NCBI GenBank assembly: GCA_033807775.1
Contig: CM066321.1
Location: forward strand, 43,562,850-43,626,849
Direction of reading: 5' to 3'
Source of the DNA: Saussurea involucrata
Lineage: Eukaryota; Streptophyta; Magnoliopsida; Asterales; Asteraceae
DNA length: 64,000 nt
In this document: positions 34,746 to 46,471 of the stretch, piece by piece
Layout: the number at the start of each line of letters is the position of its first letter
How positions within the stretch are numbered: the stretch's first letter is position 1
Translations under genes and position numbers: made by a program
The notes under the pieces: generated by a model
Told to the model about the DNA's origin: nothing
The model's database searches: none
Seen by the model: only the letters and a program-made list of their open reading frames with translations

Positions 34746-35962
34746 TCCTCTCCCCTGTTTGAGGATATCGCTGAAGGCTCCACAACTGCGACTTCAATAA
34801 TACCAGCTGCTGCTGAAGAAATAATCCTAGTCTTATATTTAATCTCTGAGACTGATGAACCAGAAGAACAGCTACTCTCGCACAGAGGCAGACCTTCCTT
34901 AGCTCCTCAAAAGCTAAGTGAAGAGGATCAGAAAAGAAGAGAGGAGATAATAAAGCGCTTCGAGGATCAGCGAATCATTCTGAGGCGTGATCAACTTCCT
35001 TCAGTTCCTCCAAAGCTGAATACCAGGAACACCTCAGAGCTGAACGCCTACTCGCTGAAAGAAAGGAAGCTGAAGAAAAAGACAGAGAATACGCCATCAA
35101 ACTTACTCAACGATCAATAAAAGACCCCAAGCTGAAAAGAGTTCCCATTGATGTTCAACGTCTGTTATGGGATGATGCTCAAGAGATCGTTAGAGAAAAG
35201 ACTAAGGTCTCTGATACGACTTTGGAATGGGCTAAACAAATGCTGACCTATCGATCTAGACCATCCAAAATCGTCAAGGCAAACATCAGAGGAAGACTGT
35301 ACGCTGAAGTTCCTGTTGTTGAAGTGGACGTCTACAGAGATGACGAAACCAAGCAAACTTTCTATGCTGCTACCTTAGAAAAGTTTGATCTCTCTGAATG
35401 GTTAGAAACAAAATTAGCCATTCAGGGATCGCGCTCAAAGTTCAAAAGCCAGGTCGAGAAGATCTTAAACAAATAGATCGACCTGCTTTCATCTGCTGTG
35501 GATATTCCTCCTACTCTTCCTCAACCAAGAAAAGTCCCTGATAAGAAAAAGAAAGCCTCTGGTTCAGGTCCTCATATTTGGAATGAAACGGGCATTGGTT
35601 TCTCTCGTGCTGAAATTGTTGGCCCTGATGCCGATCTCTCAATGCTTGACACCTCTCTACCACCTGGAGAAACATTCATTCCTGGCACAGTTGTAAGTGA
35701 TCCCTATGGTATATTCTTTTTAGACTACTATGGAAATCATCACTTTCAACGTATCTCTGAGCTAGACATCGCTCCCATCGAACAACTCAGAGATCTCGTA
35801 TACTGGTGTGAAGTCAGACGCAACATCAAAGCTAGACACCTGAAGCCCTTGATTTTTGAAGCAGCTCTGAAGAAAAAGAATCAAGGAGAAGATGTCCCTG
35901 ACTGGATGATCCCCACATCAAAGACCCTTGATAAACTTCTCATTAAGGAAGAACCTTTATAA

Positions 35963-36214
35963 GCTGATATATCGCCTTTTCTCTATTGTATCAGTTATTC
36001 TTCTGTACTTGTAATTTATTTCGCTCGTACTTCTTTGTAACCTGATTCAAAGTTTTAAAGAAAGATTTCAGCGAATGTACTTTACTCCATCAGTACTGAA
36101 AAGATCCCAGAACACAGTAAAAGGGACAAATATTTTATGAGTTCTTTTTATCCTTATGTTTTCATTAAATAGCAATTTTCTTTGTTGCTATGTCATAATC
36201 AAATAGGGGGAGAT
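35963..36214 (+). other. Element D 3' untranslated region and polypurine tract
   Basis: No frame. AAATAGGGGGAGAT at 36201-36214 abuts the LTR and is the plus-strand primer. Confidence 0.85.
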
Positions 36215-37178
36215 TGTTGATCCAAACCCCTCAGTGATTTGATAATGACCCTCTCTTATATACTTAGTGAAAATTGTAAGTAAACAATATGTATCAGAGT
36301 TTCACTGTCGCTGATAAGTACTAAGATCTTACAGTACCGCTGATAGGAACTCTCGCTCTTTAAGTTAAACATTCAGCGAAACTGTTCACCATAAATGCTC
36401 TGAGTCTGTTCAGTCATTATGATGATCGCTGATAAGTTAGTTGTTTACTTATGATCCCTGAAGACAAGTTTCATGTCAACAAAGGTTCTACGCTGAAGTC
36501 GAAGATCAAGCTCAAGAACCAGTGACAAGTCTCCTAATGAACTGATGCGGATCAGCGAAGACTCAGATTTGTCCACTCAACGTGAAGTATCAAGTACAAG
36601 ACTTCAGCTATCGCTGAACTCTATCATTCGCTGATATGAAATGATAGATCGCTGAATCAACGAAAGCTGATCATGAGGTCCTCCTTACAAAGTACTTTTG
36701 TCTTAACCTCCCTTGCACGACTCCGTACGAAATGTCAGAAAAGAACCTCCGACTGTCTGAAATCGTACAACCACTCTGATACTACACTGTTCATCCATGC
36801 GGCTACTAAGGTTGTCAACCAAGGTCAATGACATGCAACCAACCAGCTGATGACACGTGTAAAGTGTATACTGACTTGCATTAAATGCATGCAGTATATA
36901 AAGAGATGAACCCACTTCATTTGAAGTAACTTGCTAACTCTGGACAAGTTCAATCTCTTATCTCAAGATAGGTTATTATTAGTAATTTCCTTCTCTCTCT
37001 TAGTGCAAGAAACCTTAGTGTTCCAACTTGTTTAGATTTAGGTTTATCCTTAATCTTGTTTCCGCAACAAGCTGTAAATTGTTAATGATTTATCAATAAA
37101 CAATTTAGAAAAGTAAAATATGTGTGTTTGTATTCAACCCCCCCTTCTACAAACTTGTATAGGCCTTCGGGACCAACA
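36215..37178 (+). repeat. Element D 3' LTR
   Basis: 964 bp, near-identical to 24411-25373. TATA box starts at 36895. Differences from the 5' LTR include one extra C near the start and single-base changes in the TATA region. Confidence 0.97.
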
Positions 37179-37183
37179 ATTCG

Positions 37184-38459
37184 TCAAAGGTGACGTGAAT
37201 CATTTCTTCTACAGTCTGTCTTCTACGATTGAAGACTCTGAAGGCTTTGGAGATTGAAGAATATCCAAGAAAGATTCCATCATCAGCCTTAGGATCAAAC
37301 TTTCCAAGGGCATCTATGTTGTTCAGTATGAAACACTGACATCCAAAGATGTGAAGAAAGCTAATTGAAGGCTTTCTCCCATGAAAAAGTTCATAGGCTG
37401 TCTTTTTGAATCTTTTGACTATCAGCGACCTGTTTTGCGTAAAACAAGCAGTGTTGACAGCTTCTGCCCAAAACTGAATAGGCAGGTGAGAATCGTTGAG
37501 CATTGAACGTACAGCTTCATTGATAGTTCTATTTCGTCTTTCAGCGACTCCATTTTGTTGCGGTGTTCTCACTGAAGAGAAGTTGTGAGAAATACCCTTA
37601 CTCTCAAAGAAGGAATCAAGAGAACTGTTTTTGAATTCAGTCCCATGATCACTCCTTATTGAGTGAACGGTCATATTGTTCAGGACTTCCATTTTCCTGA
37701 CAAAGGTGATGAGTTCTTCAGGGGTGTCACTCTTAGAACGGAGCAACATTACCCAGGTATAGCGAGAGAATTCATCAACTATGACCAGTGTATATTTCTT
37801 TCCAGCGATGGATTGTTTGTTAACAGGGCCAAACAAATCCATATGAAGAAGTTGTAGAGGAGATGACACTGAGGAAACTTGCTTAGACTTGAAGCTTGCT
37901 TTGGTCTGCTTGCCTTTCTCATACGCTGAACATAAGGACTCTTTGGCGTATGAGTGTTGAGGTAGACCAGTGACTAACTCTTTAGAAGAAAGAGTATTCA
38001 GTGTCTTGGAGTTGAGATGAGAGAGCCTCTTATGCCATAGCCAGTTGACATCAGATGAGGCTTTTGAGAAGAAACAAGAGTTCTCAGTGGTTGTTGAGTC
38101 CATGTTTATTACATAAACATTTTCCAAACGATAACCGCTGAGATCTATCTTCTCCTTTTTGTCAGCAACAAAGCAGGATTCCTTAGTAAAGATTACTTTG
38201 TTATCCATGTCGCAATGCTGACTGATGCTTAGAAGATTATGCTTCAGCCCTTCAACATATGCGACTCTTCTAAAGGTTGTTGTACCATTAGAGAGTACAC
38301 CAAACCCTCGGGTATGTCCTTTTCCGTTTCCACCGAAAGTTACAGAGGGACCATTTTCTTCCTTATATTCAGTGAGCAGGTTCTTCTTACCAGTCATGTG
38401 TCTAGAGCATCCGCTATCGAGATACCAGATACCCTTCTTAACCTGCAAACAAAGGAAGA
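37184..38459 (-). pseudogene. pol: Element C pol, 5' part: protease and integrase
   Basis: Minus strand, continuing the pol of C on the other side of element D. Contains the protease DSG motif near 38420, the integrase HHCC region (LCSAYEKGK: the third zinc ligand position reads Tyr where the other copies have Cys) and the LHMDLFGP, RSDHGTEF and GVAERRNR motifs of the DD35E core. The gag/pol junction lacks one base relative to D, E and H, so pol is out of frame with gag. Confidence 0.9.
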
Positions 38460-40848
38460 TTAGTTTGACTTGGGCACCCATTTCATCATGTGTACACACT
38501 TGTCAGTGGAGGTAGATGGAATGGAAGGTTCAGCATTATTCGCAGCATTTGAAGATTCAGCTTTATCAGTCTTCACTTTGGTTAATTTCTTAACCTCAGT
38601 GGTCTTCTTTGACTTGGGGGCAATAATCTTCACCTTAGCTATCTTTTCAGCTTTGGTGGCTGTAGGGCACTTACTAGCAATATGATTTGTAAGTCCACAG
38701 TGATAACAGTTCCTATAACTAAAAGTAGTTCTAGGACCATTTGCATGCTTAGCCGTTAGTTTTAAATGAGTAGGGCTAGCACAAAGTATACCTTTGGCAT
38801 TGGAAATGAGAGGAACTTTCAGTTCTTCAGATTTCTTACCAGTTATATCCACTTTAAGTCTAGGAGTAGATCGCTGAATAAATCCAGGGATATTGTTCTT
38901 AGAAGTAGAGAGATAAGTCACTGAAGCTTTAGGAGCATTCAGCTTAGGTACACAAGTACCCTTCTGAGGTTTTTGGTTAAAAGCAATTCATTTACCTTTG
39001 TCTTTAGAGACTGAGGTAGGTTTTGGATAAACAATTTTCTCTTTACCTTTAGAAGTTAAGGTAGAGATTTCCTCAAGGATGGGAGGTTTTGAAGAGGAAC
39101 ACTGAGATGAGAAAGTGTCAGGGATTAAGGATACGAACATTCCAAACTTAAGCATGGAACGGTCAGTGGTTGGTTCTAGAGTATCAGCTTTGTAACCAAA
39201 ACCACGTTTATCACTCAGGGGAATCTGAGACTTTATTATCTCAGTGATCGTTGTTGAGGATTTATACCATCCATCAACAGTAGCTTTTTCAGCTTTTAAT
39301 GCAGCGATAGCTTCTTCACGTTCGATTTTGACTAGCTGATTTAAATGAACTTGATCTTTAAAATCTTCTTCAATTTTAGAAAGCTTTTCTATTTGAATGT
39401 GACAGTTTTTAAGCTGTTCAGCGAGATCAAGGTTTTGATTTTCAATAACAGTTTTGCCATTCATGGCTTCATATAAACTTCTAGTCAAGAGATCGATCTT
39501 TCGAAGACTATCATCTTCATCAATATTTAAAATATTGGTAAAGAAGGAAGGTGATACCTTAGTAGCAGAGGTTGAAGTAGAGGGAATGTCAGACTTTTCT
39601 TCCTCATCTTCAAGTTTGGCCATGAGACATAGATTGTCTTCATCATCATCTTCAGAGTCAGATGATTCTTCGTTGTCAGAGGCAGCCAAATCATAGTCAG
39701 CCATCAGGCCTTTGCCTTTCTTCTTAAAGGTTTTCAGCTTTGAATACCTTTCGTTCAGCTTTTTGTATTTTTCATCTCTAGTCCAGGGAGTAAAGTTTTT
39801 TCTTGGGAAAAGCTGAGGATCTAGAGACTTTCTTTGACCTGCACTCGCTAGCAAAATGTCCTATCTTTTCACAGTTATAGCAAGTAGCAGTAGCCTTATC
39901 AACAAGGGTTGATGATCTTGGCTTGTCAGTAATAGCAAGAGGTTTGTTCTTTCTGAAATTACTCTTTCTAGCAAATCTCCTGAACTTATTAGCCAGGAAT
40001 GCCAGAGTTTCATCATCATCTGAAGCGTCAGAATCTGATGAACGTTCAGAGTTAGTTTCCAACTCAGTGACAGTGATAGTAGATCGCTGAGTGGAAGGTA
40101 ACTCTGAGAGTAAAGCAACATGAGTGCTTTTGGAATCTTTTACAAGATTCTTCTTAAGATGACTCGATTGCTCATGATTAAGCATCGTGCCATATAAGGT
40201 AGAAAGAGTCATAGATTTTAGATCCTTTGGCAGCTTAAGACACATTGAATAACTGTCCCAGCTTTCAGGTAAACATTCTAAGAACTTTGTCAGTACTTCA
40301 AAGTTAGAATATTCCTTACCAACAGTTTTCAGATCTATTATTAAGCAGTTAAAATGTTGGTGTACTTCAGAGAGAGATTCATTCTTACCACAAATGAAGC
40401 TTTCGTACTGTCTTACCAGGTTGATCTTATGTGAGTCCTGGACTTCAGAAGTACCTTCATACTGAACACAGATTGTGTCCCACATGGCTTTGGAGGTTTT
40501 CAGGTTCATGACGGAATGGTAGACTTCGTCAGGAAGAGCCATGGAAAGAATGGATCTGGCTTTAGTGTCGATAGCCACTTTCTTCGTATCTTCATCAGTC
40601 CACATATGAATTTCCTTGGGAACCAACCTTTCTGGAATAGCAGCTCTATTCTCAGCGGCTGGAACTTCAGGGTCAATTCTTACAGGAATATATGGGTCGT
40701 TTTCAAGATAGTAAGGCATAGTAGGGTCTACACCTTCTAAGAAGAGAATCGTCCTATTTTTCCACAGATTAAAGTTATCTCTGGAAAATCTAGGGGGTTT
40801 TGCAAGAGAACCATTGTCAATATAGTTTGTGTTTGTGTTGGTAGCCAT
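38460..40848 (-). pseudogene. gag: Element C gag, one frameshift and one nonsense
   Basis: Minus strand from ATG 40848 to TAA 38460-38462. Open to about 39790, then a frameshift into the frame that runs to 38460, with a TGA at 38988-38990. Both CCHC knuckles are intact: CYNCEKIGHFASEC near 39870 and CYHCGLTNHIASKC near 38695. N-terminal MATNTNT and DNFNLWKNR motifs match H. The acidic Asp/Glu run in the middle (near 39650) is also shared. Confidence 0.9.
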
Positions 40849-40915
40849 TTTAAGAAATAGCAAGGAAGAAGAGATTATTATAGATAAGATCTTGTTTATG
40901 AGATTAAACAAATCT

Positions 40916-40927
40916 GCTCTGATACCA
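40916..40927 (-). other. Element C primer-binding site
   Basis: Complement of TGGTATCAGAGC, two bases from the LTR edge at 40930. Confidence 0.92.
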
Positions 40928-40929
40928 CT

Positions 40930-41246
40930 TGTTGGTCCCGAAGGGTTATACAAGTTTGTAGAAGGGGGGGTTGAATACAAACACACGATTTTTACTTTCT
41001 AAATTGTTTATTGATAAATCTTAAAACAATTTACAACTTGTTGCGGAACAAGATTAAGGATTAACCTAATCTAAACAAGTTAAGAACACTAAGTTTCTTG
41101 CACTAGAATAAAGACAGAAAGGAGATAAGGAAATTACGAGTAATAACCTAACACACAGTAGTAAGGAAGAAGAAGATGGCCCGAGCACTTCATTTCTGAA
41201 GTAGGGTTCTTCTTATATACTGCATACATTTAATGCATGGCAGTAT
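40930..41246 (-). repeat. LTR shared by C and G, first piece
   Basis: TGTTGGTCCC start beside the primer site of C. Interrupted at 41246 by element E; AGTAT at 41242-41246 is the target copy. Continues at 56296. Confidence 0.95.
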
Positions 41247-42183
41247 TGTTGGTCCCGAAGGGCTATACAAGTTTGTAGAAGGGGGGGGGGGGGGTTGAAT
41301 ACAAACACACGGATTTTACTTTTCTAAATTGTTTATTGATAAATCATTAACAATTTAAAGCTTTTTGCGGAACAAGATTAAGGATAAACCTAAATCTAAA
41401 CAAGTTGGAACACTAAGTTTTCTTGCACTAAGAAAGAGAAGGAAATTACTAATAATAACCTATCTCAAGATAAGAAGATGACTTGACCAGAGTTAGCAAG
41501 TGCTTCAAAAATGAAGTTGTAGTCCTTCTTATATACTGCATGCATTTAATGCATGGCAGTTTATACTTTACACGTGGCAGCAACTCATTGGTTGTTGGGT
41601 CTGACTTTAGTAGACAACCTTAGTAGCCGCATGTTTGAACAGTGTAGCATCATAGTGGTTGTACGATTTCAGACAATAAGGAGGTTCTTTTCTGACATAT
41701 CGTACGGAGTCGTGCAAGGGTGGTTAAGACAAAAGTACTTTGTACGGAGGACTTCATGATCAGCTTACGTTGATTCAGAGCTATCATTCTATATCAGTGA
41801 ATGACAAAGTTCAGCGATAGCTGAAGTCTTGTACTTGATACTTCACGTTGAGTGGACAAATCTGACTCTTCGCTGATCTGCATCAGTTCATTAGGAGACT
41901 TGTCGCTGGTTCTTGAGCTTGATCTTCTACTTTAGCGTAGAACCTATGTTGACGTGAAACTTGTCTTCAGCGATCACCATAAGGACTGAACAGGCTCAGA
42001 GCATTATGGTGAACAGTGTTCGCTGAATGTTTAATCTAAAGAACGAGAGTTCCTATCAGCGGTACTGTAAGGTCTTAGTACTTATCAGCGATAGTGAAAC
42101 TCTAATACATATTGTTTACTTACAATTTTCACTAAGTAGAATGGAGAGGGTCATTATCAAATCACTGAGGGTTTGGATCAACA
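41247..42183 (-). repeat. Element E 3' LTR
   Basis: 937 bp on the + strand from TGTTGGTCCC to GGATCAACA. Carries a run of 14 G where C, D and H have seven, and lacks a short segment present in the 5' LTR near the CGCTGA cluster (about 42000). Confidence 0.95.
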
Positions 42184-42455
42184 ATCTCCCCTTATTTGAT
42201 TATGACATAGCAACAGAGAAAATTTCTATTTAACGAAAACATAAGGATAAAAAGAACTCATAAAATATTTGTCCCTTTTACTGTTTTTCTGGGATCTTTT
42301 CTGTACTGATGGAGTAAAGTACTTTCGCTGAAATTTTTCTTTAAACTTCGTATCAGATTACAAAGGGAAGTGGAAAAATTATAAGTACAAGAGAAATAAA
42401 TTACAAGTACAAAAGAATAACTGATAAAATAGAAGAATAAGGCGATCTTATCAGC
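42184..42455 (-). other. Element E 3' untranslated region and polypurine tract
   Basis: Minus-strand polypurine tract AAATAAGGGGAGAT abuts the LTR; one base differs from the family tract. No frame in the rest. Confidence 0.8.
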
Positions 42456-45400
42456 TTATAGAGGTTCTTCCTTAATGAGAAGTTCATCAAGGGTCTTTGA
42501 TGTGGGAATCATCCAGTCAGGAACCGTTACTCCTTGATTCTTTTTGTTCAGAGCTTCTTCAAAAATCAAGGGCTTAAGATGCCGTGCCTGAATGTCGCGT
42601 TTGAATTCACACCAGTAGATGACATCTTTCAGCTGTTCGATTGGACTGATGGAAAGCCCAGAGATACGTTGAAAACATTGTCGTCCACCATAGTCAATAA
42701 AGAATATCCCATAGGGTTTGCTTATGACTTTTCCAGGGATGAAAGTCTCACCAGGAGGAAAAGATGTGTCAAGTGCTGAAAGGTCAGGTTCTGGACCAAG
42801 AACTTCAGCACGAGAAAAACCAATACCTGTTTCGTTTCATATAAGAGGACCTGAGTCTGAAGGTTTAGACTTTTTCTTTGCAGAGGCCTTTCTTTTCTGA
42901 TTTGCGAGAGGAGGGGGAGGAGGAATATCCACACAAGAAGAGACTAAGTCGATCTGTTGATTTATCAGCTTTTCGACATGATCCTTGTACTTAGATTGAG
43001 ACTTCTGGATGGCTAATCTGATCTCCAACCATTCAGAGAGACCGTACTTCGTGATGGCTTCAGCATAGAATTTTTCGTACTGTCCGTTCTCTCTGAATAT
43101 CTTGATTTCAGCGATTGAAACTTTGAGGGTTGATTTTCCAGTGATATGTACCTTGTTGATTCTGGCAGGTCGATATCTGAAGTGTACCCTTTCTTTGCAC
43201 CGGATTAAAGTAGATTGAGACACCGTTCTCTTTTCTTCAACGATCTTCTTGGCGTCTTCCCATAACTGACGTTGAACTTCGATTGGAGTTCTTTTCAGCG
43301 AGGGGTCTTTCACTGATTGTTGAGTAAGCTGGATGGTGAGAGCCTTGTCTTTTTCTTCAGCTTCCTTTTTATCCGCGAGTAAACGTTCAGCCTTGAGGTG
43401 ATCAGCGTATTCTTGTCTTGAGATTTTGAATTTGGGAGTAGCAACTTTAGCACTAGGCAAGACGATTCGCTAAGCCTCAAGCTTCTTAATCATCTCTTCT
43501 CTTCTTCTCTGATCCTCTTCACTTTGTTTTTCAGGAACCAAGGAAGGTCTGCTTGTATGAGAGAGCGTCTGTTCTTCAGGTTCATTAGTCTCGGTGATTA
43601 AATCCAAGACTGTGATTATTTCTTCAGCAGCAGCTGGTTGTACTTCAGAATCCTCAAGCAGGGGAGAGGACTAGCTGAAATACAGCGATCTTACGAATAA
43701 GAACTTGGGTAGAACAGAGAAAAGAAACGGGTTTAAGTGTATAGGCTTTTTGTGGAGAGTAGAGCTGATAATGTGTATAGATGGAGGAGGGATGCAGTGT
43801 AAGGAAGTAAGATGTAGTGTACCTGACGAACTGGCTTTTGAAGCAAGATCATCAGATTTTCATCGTCTTCAGCGACACCTTTTCCTTTGCCCTTGTCGGC
43901 TTCAGATGCTGAAGGCTTTGTCTTGGTCCGCTCCCCTGAAGGTTCGTTTATCGAAATCCCTTTAAGAGTTGTAGTCTTCTGAACAGGCTTGACGATAAAG
44001 GAGTCATCATCATCATCATCATCATTCTTTGGAGAAGAAGATGGTTCATCATCAGAGATGTCGACAACTTCATCGTCTTCAGCTTCAGATTCAGAATCTT
44101 CAGCAGCTTCTTCGAGTTGCTCCCCCTCAGATACAGAGGTAAGCTTCTCGGTTCCCTCAGGGTTTTCATCTCCCTGAGGTCCAGCAGTTGTTTCTTCATT
44201 TGTCTTCTCCCCCTCTTCAGTAAGGGGAAGGTCTTCAGTCTTCTCCCCCTCGATAGATTCATCATGGGGAAGGTCTTCAGAGTTCTTCTCCCCCCCTTCC
44301 TCATGATGAGTGGGGGAGGAATGCGATGACTCATCAGATGGTGTTGGTTCCCTGTCTTCTTGGCCAGGGATCCCAATATAGTTTTCAATCCCTGTTAATC
44401 TGTTTTCTAGGCCAGATATAGCAGGATTGATCTTGAAAAGTTCAGCATGATCCACCAGAGTAAAATGTGAAGGTGCAGGGGCAGGGGCGGTCATGTGATT
44501 CAGGATCTGCTGTACCATCGTCTTCACTGAACTTACGTCGGTCTTTATTGAACTTACGTAAGTCTTTACAGCAGACATCTTTCCCTGAAGATTTCCAACT
44601 GATGTCTTCAGCGTTATGACCTCGCTAGACATGGTTTGAACTGTTGTTTTGAGAGAGGTGTAGTCTGTGTAGATGTCAGCAAGAATTTTGGCAAAACCAC
44701 CGAGAGTTCTATCAACCTTCTCCAAATCAGCTTTGGAGGCATTCTGTTCAACCACTTTTGTCAGCTTGTTGAGATTCTCTCCAGCGTTTGTTACAGCTGA
44801 AGAGTTGTCTGAGAGAGTAGTGGTGAGACCTGTCAGCTTTATATCCAGGTTCTTCAGAGAGGCGTTGATGTCTCCCAAATTAAGACCTGTAATAGATAAG
44901 TACTTATGAACAAAGGAAAGCTCAGAAGTTTGGGGTTTAGTTACAGTGTATATGGGTTGGTGTATACCTGCAGGAGGGTTGGTGAAGTCGTCAAAACTTC
45001 TGTGTCCTGAAAAAAGTTCCATGTCGTCAGCTAGAGTGCGTGTACGCATGGACATTTCTGCAGGTCCTGCATCCATCATTTCTTGAAAAGTATCAGCTTT
45101 AGCTTCTGGAAGAATGACGGGTGCTCCAGTGATCGTGGTGAAAACTGGATTAGAGTCCAATGGAGTAGAGAGAGAAGCGAAGGTTGAGAAGGTTTGATGT
45201 GGAGCTGATTCAGTGTTGGATCCACTGAGAATCACTTCTTCAGTCCTATGAGAGACTGAAGGAGGTTGGGTCGATTCCAAGTTTATAACTTCAGTGTTTT
45301 GAGACGCTGAAGCTGGGATGGAAGGGGTGGCTTGTTCAGCTGTGACAGAGCGTACCACTGAACTTTCCATCAGCTCTTCAAGATGAGCTGAGAAGTCTTC

Positions 45401-46471
45401 AGCATGAGATTGTTGGGGTTGCTCATTGGTTTTCTTAGTCCTTTTGGAACCAAGTTGGGTAGTATATTGTTTCCTTTTCCTAGAAGGAGTGGAGGTTGCA
45501 GCTGGGGTATCAGCGGTGGGTTTTTCCACTGAATGAGCTACAGAAGTAGAAGGAGGAGGATTGAGAAAAGTTAAGAGAGTAGAGAGATGTACCTCGTTTT
45601 CCATTGGCTTGAAGTCGAGTACCTTAGGGCCAACCTGAGAGAGTTTCAGGTCTCCTACTTTTGGGTAGTTATACTTCAGGCCGGTTTGGAAGACGGCGCT
45701 GAGGAATCTTGGGTATGGAACCCATGATGGTCGGTCAGCAGCAGAGTCTACTCTGAGCACAAGATCATCGTAGATTATCGAGGCCCAGTCAACATGAAGA
45801 CCTTTCAGTAATGCATAGCCCATTGCTTGCTGAGGTTGAGTGGCTTGATCAGAGGAGTCGGTCTTTGCAGTCATGCAGCTTATCAAGTGTGCGAAGATGA
45901 AGTTCATCTCGCCGGGCATTTTGGATTTCTTGATGAGGGTCACCTTCTTCTCAGGCTTCTTGTCCCTCCATGTTTCCCATACATAACCCATTGCATCAAA
46001 GAATGCAGTGATGGCTTCCCTATCAGCATGTTTCTTGTGGTCAGGGAGAGAAACAAAGGGTTTTTCTTTTGTGGCGATGGGAAGGCTCAGTGCTTTTCGG
46101 ATAATGGCAGGGGTGATTTTTATGGTGCCAAAATCAGAGTCACAGAGGATGCAATCGATTTTCTTTGTGGGGTCTTTGGTCGATGTGAGCTGAGTGTGTC
46201 TGGCATAATACCAGAACTGAGATAGTAGTAGTTGATGAGCAGGGGGTGTTATGTTCAGGGTTGTTGAGAGGCAACAGGTTTTGAGGAAATTCACAGCATC
46301 ATTCAGATGTGTGACTTGCTTTCGAGGAGGAAACTCGAAAAGCGCATAGAGATTGTTTGTTTTTGTCCAATCAAGTTCCTCAAGTGTGAACTTGACCTGA
46401 GGAGCCTTGATGATTTCCAGTTCCTCAGCAGCAGCAGTGTTCTCAGTAGTAGGAATATCAGTAGATGCCAT
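42456..46471 (-). CDS. Element E post-pol ('env-like') gene, best-preserved copy, two nonsense codons in exon 3
   Basis: ATG at 46471, stop TAA 42456-42458. Exons up to 43823 make 883 codons with no break; exon 3 (43670-42456) is exactly 405 codons in the same frame once intron 2 is removed, 1,287 residues in all. Nonsense codons TAG (43470-43472) and TGA (Trp position near 42835) interrupt exon 3. Residues 1-280 form a compact domain with PPRKQVTHL and QPQQAMGYALLKGLHVDW motifs. Next come Ser/Thr/Pro-rich sequence, a Thr/Ser-rich coiled coil at about 530-650 with heptad spacing, an Asp/Glu run, and a charged C-terminal domain. No signal peptide or membrane span is apparent, so 'envelope' is only a positional name. 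Confidence 0.75.
43671..43822 (-). other. Predicted intron 2 of element E post-pol gene (152 bp)
   Basis: Minus strand: donor GTCAG^GTACAC, acceptor TTTCAGCTAG^TCC. The flanking exons are 883 and 405 whole codons, so removal joins frames exactly. Left in, the frame stops at 43733. Confidence 0.72.
44887..44967 (-). other. Exitron-like segment of element E post-pol gene (81 bp)
   Basis: CTGCAG^GTATAC to ATTACAG^GTCT on the minus strand, open in frame. Confidence 0.45.

Larger units (their letters stand above)
31959..35962 (+). pseudogene. Element D post-pol ('env-like') gene, several breaks
   Basis: ATG at 31959, final TAA at 35960-35962. Same architecture as the element E gene. Breaks seen: frameshift near 32750; TAA at 33482-33484 inside the exitron-like segment; frameshift near 35010 in exon 3; TAG at 35474-35476 in place of a Gln codon. 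The acidic run (about 34360-34435) is Asp/Glu-rich. The C-terminal domain (35498-35962) keeps GTVVSDP and LRDLVY, motifs shared with element A. No membrane segment is evident. Unspliced reading of intron 2 would stop within it. Confidence 0.8.
24411..37178 (+). mobile_element. Element D: full-length S-family Sirevirus inserted in pol of C
   Basis: 12,768 bp with 5' LTR 24411-25373, primer site 25376-25387, gag, pol, spacer, post-pol gene, polypurine tract and 3' LTR 36215-37178. Target duplication ATTCG at 24406-24410 and 37179-37183. Removing it rejoins the pol of C, which reads the same in the uninterrupted element E. The two LTRs differ at roughly 14 positions by eye out of about 963, i.e. 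near 1.5 percent, so it is a fairly recent insertion. gag and the post-pol gene are broken while pol is open. Confidence 0.97.

Noticed and set aside
31935..35962. True viral envelope gene
   Set aside because: The post-pol proteins show no signal peptide, membrane span or glycoprotein-like Cys pattern; position alone supports the name.
39778..40986. Gag of element C extended upstream into the LTR
   Set aside because: The extra codons read through the primer site and LTR end from a GTG; the other copies start at the conserved ATG (40848 here).
40930..41260. Two overlapping LTRs as a tandem LTR duplication
   Set aside because: The second start at 41247 is the end of element E, shown by AGTAT duplicates and resumption of the first LTR at 56296.
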